From the NCBI GenBank assembly GCA_934133115.1, contig CAKPAV010000089.1:1-7025 (forward strand): a DNA stretch of 7,025 nucleotides, given 5' to 3'. The stretch is from an uncultured Bacilli bacterium (GTDB lineage Bacteria > Bacillota_I > Bacilli_A > RFN20 > CAG-826). Numbering within the stretch: the first letter of the stretch is position 1; every line of letters begins with the position of its first letter. Below are positions 1 to 5,946 of this stretch, in pieces. The position numbers and the translations under genes were made by a program. The notes beneath the pieces are model-generated. The model ran no database searches, was not told the DNA's origin, and worked only from the letters and a program-made list of their open reading frames with translations.

Positions 1-567
1 AATTTTGCCTTTCCTAAAGAAATAATTAAACAAATTTATAATGATGTTGGGCCAAAATATATTGAAAATGTTTTATGTGAAACAAATAAAGAACTTTGGA
101 TTATAAAAGATGATGAAACACTTGAAAGTGTATTCGTTACTAAAGGTATGAAATTAATAAAAGGTGATATTCGTGAAACATTAACTGATGATCCAATGAC
201 AATGATAATCAAAAGCTATTCTACTGATTCTAATGATTTATTAGAAGCCGCAGTAAAAAAACACCCAGGATTAGAAATTAGATTTTGGATGGGGGCTTAC
301 GAACATTATTCGGAAATATTCTTCTCTAATGTCACTAAAGCTCACGCTCTTGCGGATGTTGCTAAATTATATAATATTAGCCAAGATCATATTATTGCCT
401 TTGGTGACGCCAATAACGATATTCAAATGTTCCAATTTGCGGGAATATCCGTAGCGATGAAAAACGCTAACGACAACTTAAAAAAATATGCCAGCCGTGT
501 TAGTAAATTTGATAATGACCATGATGGCATAATGTATGAATTAAAAAGTATTTTAAAAGATGAGTAG
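1..567 (+). CDS. Cof-type HAD-superfamily phosphatase, C-terminal part (5' truncated by window edge)
   Basis: The reading frame is open from base 1 to the TAG at 565-567, giving 188 visible residues. It has no real start here; the first in-frame ATG, at 148, lies inside the protein. The C-terminal half carries the late HAD motifs: a motif III lysine around visible residue 113 in VTKAHAL, then motif IV GDANND at 135-140, followed by the typical hydrophobic ISVAMKNA. Known of the family: Cof/type IIB HAD enzymes are cytosolic Mg-dependent phosphatases of about 260-290 residues acting on sugar phosphates, flavin precursors or similar metabolites. The nucleophile motif DxD and most of the substrate-selecting cap lie upstream, so substrate cannot be called. 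The gene converges on the pgcA operon and ends within a shared terminator hairpin. Family assignment is firm, exact function unknown. Confidence 0.88.
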   Translation, partial: NFAFPKEIIKQIYNDVGPKYIENVLCETNKELWIIKDDETLESVFVTKGMKLIKGDIRETLTDDPMTMIIKSYSTDSNDLLEAAVKKHPGLEIRFWMGAYEHYSEIFFSNVTKAHALADVAKLYNISQDHIIAFGDANNDIQMFQFAGISVAMKNANDNLKKYASRVSKFDNDHDGIMYELKSILKDE

Positions 568-589
568 GCCTTGAGTCACTCATCTTTTT
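555..589. terminator. Bidirectional intrinsic terminator between the HAD gene and pgcA
   Basis: A perfect 11-bp inverted repeat pairs 555-565 (AAAAGATGAGT) with 578-588 (ACTCATCTTTT) around a 12-base loop. It ends in five T on the plus strand and in a four-U run on the minus strand. It overlaps the last codons and stop of the HAD gene and starts 6 bases beyond the pgcA stop, so it can serve both convergent transcripts. Confidence 0.8.
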
Positions 590-594
590 GTATT

Positions 595-2304
595 TTATTC
601 AATTCCTAAGATTTTTAATAAATCTTTATGTAAAGTTGCTGGTAAATCTTTAACAAGTTCTTTATCTTTATCATTTACACCATAATAGAATTTGCATTTT
701 GGTTCAGTTCCACTAGGACGTACACAAATGATTTTATCTTCACCCATATAGAACTTTAAGACATTAGATTTCGGAAGTGTAAGTACTTCTTTTGTTCCAT
801 CTTCGTTTGTAGCAACACTATTTTCATAATCTTCAATTCTCGTAACTTTAAATCCAGCAATAGAAGTAATTCCTTTACGTAAATCTTCCATTAATTTATC
901 CATTTTTGCTGGTCCTTCTGCACCTTTAAAAGCAATTGAGAATTGTGTATCGTGGTAATAATTAAATTTTTGCTCTAATTCATCTTTAACTATATCTAAC
1001 GTTTTTCCATGTCTTAAATAAAATAAAGTCATTTCCACAATCATTAATAATGCTTGTTGTGCATCCTTATCACGAGCAAAAGGTTTAATTAAGCAACCAT
1101 AAGATTCTTCATAGCCAAATTCATAATGTGGGCCATTATTTTTAAGTGCTAAATCAACTGCGTCACCAATAAACTTAAATCCAGTTAATAAAGATTCAGT
1201 CTTAACGCCATATGAAGCAGCAATTTTAGTACCAAATGTTGATGTAACAATGGTGTTATACATAATACCATTTTTAGAAAGTAAACCTTTTTCTTTACGC
1301 TCCCCTAATATGTAATTAATTAATAAAGCACCTGATTGGTTACCTGTGAGTAATTCAAATTCGTTATGAGCATTTTTAAAAGCAACACCCACTCTATCAG
1401 CGTCTGGATCAGTCATAACAATTAAGTCTGCATCTAATTCTTTAGCTAATTTTAATGGCTCAATATATGCCTTAGGTTCTTCTGGATTTGGAGATAAAGT
1501 ATTTGAGAAATCAGGATCTGGCGTACATTGACTTAATACTGGGAAGATATTATCTTTGTAACCAGCTTTTTCAAATATTTTCATTGCAGGTATATAACTT
1601 GTTCCGTGTTGTGGAGTATAAACTACTTTAAATCCTTTTTTATCTAAATCGGGATTCAAACGAATACTTAATACTTCCTCAACATAACGATTATCAATCT
1701 TATCATCTAAAATAACATTTTTTCCTGGGACTTTTGCTTTTTTATAAGTAACAGATAATTCATCAGGTAAAGTAGCAAGAATTTCAAGTAATCTTTCAAT
1801 ACGATAAGGCACTAATTGGCAACCATTTTCATCATAAACTTTATAACCATTATATTCACGTGGGTTATGGCTTGCCGTAATCATAACTCCTCCCACAGCC
1901 TTTAATTCACGAACCGCAAATGAAAGTTCTGGAGTTGGACGTAAACTATCAAAAATAAATGTATTAATACCCATTTCATTTAATGTTTTCGCAGTATCTA
2001 AAGTAAATTCACGGGACATGTGACGGTTATCATGTGAGATAACAACACCACTAGTTTTAGCATTAGGGAATTTTTCAAGTAAGTACATTCCAAATGCCAC
2101 TGTTGATTTACGAACAGTAAAGATATTAAGACGATTAGTACCTGGTCCTAAAATACCACGCATTCCCGCTGTACCAAATTCTGCATCTTTGAAGAATGCA
2201 TCATTTTTCTCATCTTCACTCATAGATAAAATTTCTTTTTTTGTTTTTTCATCAACAACAGGCGAGTTTAACCAACGTTGATAATTTGTTTCAATAATAC
2301 TCAT
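595..2304 (-). CDS. pgcA: Alpha-phosphoglucomutase / phosphomannomutase (PgcA type)
   Basis: This 569-residue cytosolic enzyme should interconvert glucose 1-phosphate and glucose 6-phosphate (perhaps also mannose phosphates), feeding UDP-glucose for glycolipids, wall or capsule polymers. All four alpha-D-phosphohexomutase signatures are present: the phosphoserine loop TASHNP at 143-148 (catalytic Ser145), the metal loop DPDADR at 299-304, the sugar-specificity loop GYEES at 397-401, and the phosphate-binding RPSGTEPK at 529-536. The N-terminal FGTAGMRG at 43-50 is also typical. Length matches Bacillus PgcA-like enzymes (about 580) and is longer than the 450-residue GlmM/ManB group. It is the last gene of the five-gene operon. 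Its ATG is one base after the preceding stop, with an AGAGGAAAGAGAG ribosome-binding stretch inside the end of that gene. No key residue is missing. Glucose versus mannose preference cannot be read from sequence. Confidence 0.95.
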   Translation of the reverse strand: MSIIETNYQRWLNSPVVDEKTKKEILSMSEDEKNDAFFKDAEFGTAGMRGILGPGTNRLNIFTVRKSTVAFGMYLLEKFPNAKTSGVVISHDNRHMSREFTLDTAKTLNEMGINTFIFDSLRPTPELSFAVRELKAVGGVMITASHNPREYNGYKVYDENGCQLVPYRIERLLEILATLPDELSVTYKKAKVPGKNVILDDKIDNRYVEEVLSIRLNPDLDKKGFKVVYTPQHGTSYIPAMKIFEKAGYKDNIFPVLSQCTPDPDFSNTLSPNPEEPKAYIEPLKLAKELDADLIVMTDPDADRVGVAFKNAHNEFELLTGNQSGALLINYILGERKEKGLLSKNGIMYNTIVTSTFGTKIAASYGVKTESLLTGFKFIGDAVDLALKNNGPHYEFGYEESYGCLIKPFARDKDAQQALLMIVEMTLFYLRHGKTLDIVKDELEQKFNYYHDTQFSIAFKGAEGPAKMDKLMEDLRKGITSIAGFKVTRIEDYENSVATNEDGTKEVLTLPKSNVLKFYMGEDKIICVRPSGTEPKCKFYYGVNDKDKELVKDLPATLHKDLLKILGIE

Positions 2305-2305
2305 T

Positions 2306-2995
2306 TTATATTTTCTCTCTTTCCTCTATAAATTTTACTAGATTTCTAAATCTTTTTAAACGATTTTCATAATTTAAAAATCGTAGCCAAGCAAAAAAGT
2401 ATTCGTTATCTTCAAAGTCAATGGCAAATTTGGTGATATTAACATCACTACTCATTACTTCTAAAAAAGACTTTGGAGTAATATATGGCTTACCATTATA
2501 TACTAAAACTTTTGACTTAGATAAGTCAAATGCTAATGTAAAATATGCCTTATTCGGATTAGTTATTACCATTTCTTCTGCTTTTTTTATAGCTAAGTAA
2601 TTTTCTTTAGAAATAGTATTTAAACCTTGTAATTCATATACATAGGATAATAATTTAAACTTAATTAAATCCATAAGATAGATATCTACAACCGGACCAT
2701 AGTTAATCATTCTTTCGCCAAGATTTTCTAATTTATCAAAGCGATATCCATGATACCTAAGTGTCATATATGGACAGAACAAATAACTAACTTTAAACAC
2801 AAATTCATCATCATCGGCAATATCTTGTAATTGCACGAATTTTTGATATAAATAAGGTTCGTTTTCTTTTAATGATTTTTGAAAATCATCACGAATTATT
2901 AAGCTAAATGCTAAATCTGGATATTTATACATGTTTTGACCTAATTCAATTAAATTAGTGATATGTAAATCGTCGAAATACACATCCAAATCCAT
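2306..2995 (-). CDS. Uncharacterised soluble protein with about 70-residue internal repeats
   Basis: I do not recognise this 229-residue protein. It has no signal peptide or membrane segment and is probably cytosolic. Two stretches align: residues about 63-125 (beginning DEFVFKVSYLF and containing LRYHGYRFDKLENLGERM) and about 148-218 (beginning NKAYFTLAFDL and containing LVYNGKPYITPKSFLEVM). Each then runs into an aromatic, Leu-rich helix (LLSYVYEL and FFAWLRFL). Residues about 9-58 look like the second half of a third copy. The start chosen is the ATG at 2995, which overlaps the upstream TAA as TAATG and follows a good AAAGGCGGTG site; a longer frame opening at 3028 would run 33 bases into the upstream gene. 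The TAATG overlap upstream and 1-nt gap to pgcA suggest coupled translation with the membrane protein before it. Inference: a helical adaptor or binding partner of the two membrane proteins. Confidence 0.8.
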   Translation of the reverse strand: MDLDVYFDDLHITNLIELGQNMYKYPDLAFSLIIRDDFQKSLKENEPYLYQKFVQLQDIADDDEFVFKVSYLFCPYMTLRYHGYRFDKLENLGERMINYGPVVDIYLMDLIKFKLLSYVYELQGLNTISKENYLAIKKAEEMVITNPNKAYFTLAFDLSKSKVLVYNGKPYITPKSFLEVMSSDVNITKFAIDFEDNEYFFAWLRFLNYENRLKRFRNLVKFIEEREKI

Positions 2996-4083
2996 TAAAT
3001 AACACCGCCTTTCAAATAAGAAATGCACATAATAACTGCATAGCCTATTAAAGATAATAAGAACAGAACTAATATAGTTAAGCGGATAATATTTATAGTG
3101 TTAATTGTGGATTCTTTATACTTTTTTTCACTAATATTTACTTTTGATTCTAAAAACAAAATGATTCTTCGATAATTTGCTAAATAGTTAACTTTAGTGA
3201 TTGGGGTTTTAACTTTGCTTTTCTCTTTAATTGCCTCTAATAAAATTCTTTTTATTTTAAATATCGAATCCTCCAAACTTTTAACTGATAAATAGGCATG
3301 ACTTTTTAAATAAGTATAACAATATTTTTTTTCATCAAAATAACTTTCTTCCATGCGAATATTTAATAATTCTCCAGCTTCTAGAAGAAATAAGAAAATG
3401 ACAAAGAGTAAGAAAAAATAACTCGACACGCTATGTCCTAATAAAACAGTACTTATAAATTTTGAAGAAGAAAATATACTAACAAAGAATACAATATTAC
3501 CTAAAATAATTAAAATCGGGTAAATTAAGCCTCTTTTAAATACGGAAAATATGTTTCCTTTAAAATAAAATTTATTACGTTTACTTATTAAAAAATTAAC
3601 TTTATCTATTATAATTTCTTGCGCATCTTCCGCCCATTTTTTAGTGATTTCATTAGTCACTTTAATTTTATCCTTGTTGGCTATTTCTTCGCTAGTAATT
3701 AGTTCATCAATAGTCATTTCTTTGTTATGATAATAGCAAGGTAGCTCTCCAATCATTGTAATACTTGTATTCATTTCCATAGGATTAAACATAATAGGAT
3801 TAATGAAATATTTCGGTTGCGAGATTTGATATAAATAATCAACTTTAGCGCGTGCAATAAAAGCATCTTTGATGGATGTAATTTTATTTATACTTAATTC
3901 TTCATATTCTTTTAAAAATTTTTCCGTATATGGAACTTGATATTTTGATGCCATTTCCACATTAATAACTAATTGTTTATAATGTTCACTATTTTCAATT
4001 TCGCTTAAAACTGCTTGAATGTGTTTACTTACATCCACTTCAAACATTTCGGATAATAACAATATTTTTTCTCTAGGGTTCAT
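2995..4083 (-). CDS. Uncharacterised membrane protein, three predicted TM helices
   Basis: This is a 362-residue protein I do not recognise. The first 180 residues are hydrophilic and largely helical. Hydrophobic spans follow at about 186-206, 219-238 and 332-356, the last nearly at the C-terminus. Residues about 240-330 form a Lys/Glu-rich, probably helical segment between TM2 and TM3. The positive-inside rule (KRNKFYFK before TM1, KEKSKVK before TM3) suggests that both large soluble parts face the cytoplasm. There is no signal peptide, lipobox or visible catalytic motif. Its ATG overlaps the previous stop as ATGA, with GGGGTGAG just upstream, and its stop overlaps the next start as TAATG. 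It is therefore the centre of a tightly coupled three-gene set and probably forms a complex with the adjacent 4-TM protein. Function cannot be assigned. Confidence 0.85.
   Translation of the reverse strand: MNPREKILLLSEMFEVDVSKHIQAVLSEIENSEHYKQLVINVEMASKYQVPYTEKFLKEYEELSINKITSIKDAFIARAKVDYLYQISQPKYFINPIMFNPMEMNTSITMIGELPCYYHNKEMTIDELITSEEIANKDKIKVTNEITKKWAEDAQEIIIDKVNFLISKRNKFYFKGNIFSVFKRGLIYPILIILGNIVFFVSIFSSSKFISTVLLGHSVSSYFFLLFVIFLFLLEAGELLNIRMEESYFDEKKYCYTYLKSHAYLSVKSLEDSIFKIKRILLEAIKEKSKVKTPITKVNYLANYRRIILFLESKVNISEKKYKESTINTINIIRLTILVLFLLSLIGYAVIMCISYLKGGVI
3003..3012 (-). promoter_or_regulatory. Ribosome-binding site fixing the start at 2995
   Basis: On the minus strand AAAGGCGGTG lies 7 bases before the ATG at 2995-2993. 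It matches the Shine-Dalgarno consensus well, whereas nothing comparable fits the longer frame opening at 3028. It lies inside the last codons of the upstream membrane-protein gene, favouring reinitiation by terminating ribosomes. Confidence 0.7.
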
Positions 4084-4595
4084 AATCTCACCCCAAATCC
4101 AATACGAAACAATGGCTCTAACAAACCAAATGGCAATTTAGCAGCATGATTTAATATTGCTAAAACATAAATTATCATAACATTTAAAGAAATAAATAAT
4201 AATGATTTCCAAAGTACCGCTTCATTTAATAAAGTTCTTTCTTCGTGTTTTGATAAAAGTACTGGAGGTTTATATGGCACAAACCTTCTTAACAAAGCAT
4301 AAAGCATTAACCAAGCCACAAATAATTGTAAAAGCACAATTAATCCCGCAATAAAAACGATAAAGTTTGGATTTGTTGCGCTTGCTGTTAAGTTTAGAGA
4401 ACGAACTAAATCAATAAAAAAATCTTCAATTTGGTTATTAAATACATAATTATCAAATACTTTTAATAGCATGGCAAATAAGTCCACCATTAAGAGTGAT
4501 GTGGCAATAACACGTGATTTAAAAACATTTGCAAAAATAACAGCAACTATAACAATAATGTTTATTAATAATAAAATCAAAGATAACGATATCAT
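4080..4595 (-). CDS. Uncharacterised small integral membrane protein, about four TM helices
   Basis: A 171-residue, very hydrophobic protein. Likely membrane spans are at about 2-22, 29-46, 77-101 and 130-149, with an acidic, possibly amphipathic stretch at 47-70 (DNYVFNNQIEDFF) and a basic loop at 102-120 (RRFVPYKPP). The charge pattern places the RR/KP loop in the cytoplasm. Size and topology resemble CvpA-like proteins, but I see no diagnostic CvpA residues and do not assign that family. It starts at the ATG at 4595 behind a weak GTAGGT site, 9 bases after the RluC-like gene, and ends in an ATGA overlap with the 3-TM protein gene. That overlap implies co-translation and a likely physical partnership. 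Real gene status is supported by packing, ribosome sites and codon pattern; function is unknown. Confidence 0.82.
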   Translation of the reverse strand: MISLSLILLLINIIVIVAVIFANVFKSRVIATSLLMVDLFAMLLKVFDNYVFNNQIEDFFIDLVRSLNLTASATNPNFIVFIAGLIVLLQLFVAWLMLYALLRRFVPYKPPVLLSKHEERTLLNEAVLWKSLLFISLNVMIIYVLAILNHAAKLPFGLLEPLFRIGFGVRL

Positions 4596-4604
4596 GTTTT
4601 TTAC

Positions 4605-5570
4605 CTACACTAATTTACTTAATATATCTTTTTCTTCTTTTGTTAAATTAGCAACAAAGCATTTATTGGATAAATAACTTAATTCACCCAAAACATTTTT
4701 AAATTCAATTTTATGAGCATGTAAAAATTGATTTTCAAAATTAAATGTATCTTTGAAATATCTATTCGTAGCAAAATCGCCATATTTTCCATCGCCCACA
4801 ACTGGATGATGAATATAAAGCATATGGGCACGAATTTGATGAGTTCGGCCAGTTAAAATTCTTATTTTTAATAATGTATAATTTTCAAATTTTTCTTCAA
4901 CGTCATAAATTGTAGTAGCGCTTTTTGCAAATGAAGAATGAAAATCCACTTTCACTAATCCACTTGCGGCATCTTTAAATAAAGGTGCGTCAATTTTCCC
5001 TCCTTTATTAACTTTTCCAACCACTAAAGCTAAATATTCCTTTTCTAATGTTTCCTTATCTTTAAATAGTTCTAATAAGCATTGTAAAGCTCTAATAGTT
5101 TTACCAAATACCACTAATCCAGAAGTATTACGATCAATACGATGTGCCGGTGCGGGTGTAAATCCTTGTGATGTTTTCGGATTATATTCGCCTTTTGCAT
5201 ATAAATAACTTAATACTTGATTTGATAATGTCATTCTCTTTTCTTTTTCATCACCATGAACAAGTAATCCACGTGGTTTATTAACTATTAAAATATTATC
5301 ATCTTCATAAATAATTTCATGATTAAATTTAATTGATTCAATTGGACGAGGATTATTAAATTCCTTTAATTGTTCATCAGTTACATAAATTTTCATAATA
5401 TCATCTTTTTTTAAGATATAATCAATATTAATCCAGTGTCCATTAATCTTTACATCTTTTTTTCGAAAAATACGATAAATAAAAGAAAGCGGGGCATCAT
5501 TTAAAAACTTGCGAACAAATTTATCCGCACGTTGTCCTTCATTTTCTTTGGTTATTAATATCTCTTGCAT
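4605..5570 (-). CDS. rluC: RluC-like 23S rRNA pseudouridine synthase
   Basis: This 321-residue enzyme isomerises uridine to pseudouridine in RNA. An N-terminal S4 RNA-binding domain (about 10-63, with GQRADKFVRKFL and IYRIFRKKDVKING) precedes an RluA-family catalytic domain. The catalytic domain has the hallmark HRIDRNTSG at 143-151 (catalytic Asp146), the VNKPRGLLVHG strand-loop near 96-106, and GRTHQIRAH at 241-249. The S4 segment closely follows the pattern I know for E. coli RluC, which modifies 23S U955/U2504/U2580; the exact sites here are inferred. Three starts are possible: GTG 5579, ATG 5576 and ATG 5570. I chose 5570 because GAGAG lies 8 bases upstream, while the GTG would sit inside the ribosome site and only about 7 bases from the predicted transcript start. 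It is the first gene of the operon, 9 bases before the 4-TM protein gene. Confidence 0.9.
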   Translation of the reverse strand: MQEILITKENEGQRADKFVRKFLNDAPLSFIYRIFRKKDVKINGHWINIDYILKKDDIMKIYVTDEQLKEFNNPRPIESIKFNHEIIYEDDNILIVNKPRGLLVHGDEKEKRMTLSNQVLSYLYAKGEYNPKTSQGFTPAPAHRIDRNTSGLVVFGKTIRALQCLLELFKDKETLEKEYLALVVGKVNKGGKIDAPLFKDAASGLVKVDFHSSFAKSATTIYDVEEKFENYTLLKIRILTGRTHQIRAHMLYIHHPVVGDGKYGDFATNRYFKDTFNFENQFLHAHKIEFKNVLGELSYLSNKCFVANLTKEEKDILSKLV

Positions 5571-5592
5571 ACTCATCACTCTCTTCGCTAAT

Positions 5593-5616
5593 ATTATGAC
5601 TTAAATAAGTCATAAT
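5593..5616. repeat. Perfect 11-bp inverted repeat, candidate operator
   Basis: ATTATGACTTA (5593-5603) and TAAGTCATAAT (5606-5616) are exact reverse complements separated by AA. The two-base gap is too short for a good RNA hairpin loop and there is no T-tract, so it fits a protein-binding dyad better than a terminator. It spans the -10 box and spacer of the rluC operon promoter and ends 12 bp short of the tRNA promoter -35 box. Confidence 0.6.
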
Positions 5617-5621
5617 TGCAA
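5593..5621 (-). promoter_or_regulatory. Promoter of the rluC-pgcA operon with embedded dyad
   Basis: On the minus strand a TTGCAA -35 box (5621-5616) is separated by exactly 17 bp from a CATAAT -10 box (5598-5593). This predicts transcription start near 5586 and a leader of only 10-16 bases before the ATG. The spacer and -10 box are taken up by a perfect inverted repeat, listed separately, so repression by occlusion is possible. Confidence 0.6.
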
Positions 5622-5628
5622 AAAAATA

Positions 5629-5657
5629 ATGACAAAAGTGAAAAATAATGATACAAT
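5629..5657 (+). promoter_or_regulatory. Promoter of tRNA-Ser, extended -10 type
   Basis: ATGACA (5629-5634, one mismatch from TTGACA), a 17-bp spacer and TACAAT (5652-5657) with TG at 5649-5650 form a near-consensus SigA promoter. Predicted initiation is around 5664, about 5 bases before the mature tRNA 5' end at 5669, which fits a stable-RNA gene with a minimal leader. It is divergent from the rluC promoter, with 7 bp between the two -35 boxes. Confidence 0.75.
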
Positions 5658-5668
5658 TATCAAGCGTT

Positions 5669-5759
5669 GGAGAATTACCCAAGTGGTTGAAGGGGCGGGC
5701 TTGGAAAGCTCGTAGGCTTGTAACAGGGCGCTAGGGTTCAAATCCCTAATTCTCCGCCA
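5669..5759 (+). tRNA. tRNA-Ser (anticodon GGA), CCA encoded
   Basis: The 7-bp acceptor stem GGAGAAT pairs with ATTCTCC, followed by discriminator G and a genomically encoded CCA at 5757-5759. The anticodon stem CGGGC/GCTCG (one G-U pair) closes the loop TTGGAAA, placing anticodon GGA at 5703-5705; it reads serine codons UCU and UCC. The T arm is TAGGG-TTCAAAT-CCCTA and the D arm contains the conserved AAGTGG. A long variable arm between the anticodon stem and the T arm gives the class II fold expected of tRNA-Ser. It is a single-gene unit with its own promoter and terminator. I found no copy of its 3' end elsewhere in the window, so there is no visible integrase attachment duplication. Confidence 0.96.
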
Positions 5760-5769
5760 GGAAAAAAAT

Positions 5770-5801
5770 AAAGTTTGGCATGAAATTTGCCAAACTTTTT
5801 T
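5770..5801 (+). terminator. Intrinsic terminator of tRNA-Ser
   Basis: AAAGTTTGGCA (5770-5780) pairs perfectly with TGCCAAACTTT (5788-5798) around a 7-base loop, followed by T residues to 5801. It lies 10 bases after the encoded CCA, so the primary transcript has a short 3' trailer. Confidence 0.88.
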
Positions 5802-5845
5802 GTATCTATAATTATGATTTATCTTATTAGTTCTACAATTAATTT

Positions 5846-5875
5846 TTAACTTTTTACATAATTCTATGATATAAT
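5846..5875 (+). promoter_or_regulatory. Orphan extended -10 promoter pointing into the fic 3' end
   Basis: TATAAT at 5870-5875 is preceded by TG at 5867-5868, giving the full TGnTATAAT extended -10 consensus. A weak -35-like TTAACT (5846-5851) is 18 bp upstream. Initiation would be near 5882. No plus-strand gene of convincing size follows; the transcript would contain a 21-codon frame (5899-5964) and then run antisense to fic. The rest of the 145-bp interval between the tRNA and fic terminators (5802-5917) shows no gene. Confidence 0.5.
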
Positions 5876-5917
5876 TTTTTTAGTGAAAGCAAAAAACTAT
5901 GACATTTGAGAAGAAAG

Positions 5918-5941
5918 AAAAAAGCGCTTATAATAAGCGCT
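5918..5941 (-). terminator. Intrinsic terminator of fic
   Basis: On the minus strand AGCGCTTA (5941-5934) and TAAGCGCT (5930-5923) form an 8-bp GC-containing stem around a TTA loop, followed by a T run (5922-5918 and on). It begins 5 bases after the fic stop codon. On the plus strand no T-tract follows, so it is one-directional. Confidence 0.85.
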
Positions 5942-5946
5942 GGAAC

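Noticed and set aside
148..567. ATG at 148 as the start of the HAD gene
   Set aside because: The same frame is open back to base 1 with protein-like sequence, and the visible motifs are only the C-terminal half of a HAD protein, so the gene begins outside the window.
4080..4595. Assignment of the 171-residue protein to the CvpA family
   Set aside because: Length and number of membrane spans are compatible, but I see no diagnostic CvpA residues, so the resemblance is only topological.
4471..4677. 68-codon plus-strand open frame
   Set aside because: It lies antisense across the start of the 4-TM protein gene and the end of the rluC-like gene, has no ribosome site, and reads as low-complexity Lys/Ile/Asn-rich sequence. 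It is a shadow of the real minus-strand genes.
5571..5579. GTG at 5579 or ATG at 5576 as the rluC start
   Set aside because: The GTG overlaps the GAAGAGAG ribosome site and lies about 7 bases from the predicted transcript start. ATG 5576 has the site only 2-4 bases away. ATG 5570 has the best spacing, though 5576 cannot be excluded.
5741..5759. tRNA-Ser 3' end as an integrase attachment site
   Set aside because: No second copy of the 3' end sequence was found downstream within the window, and no integrase gene is present.
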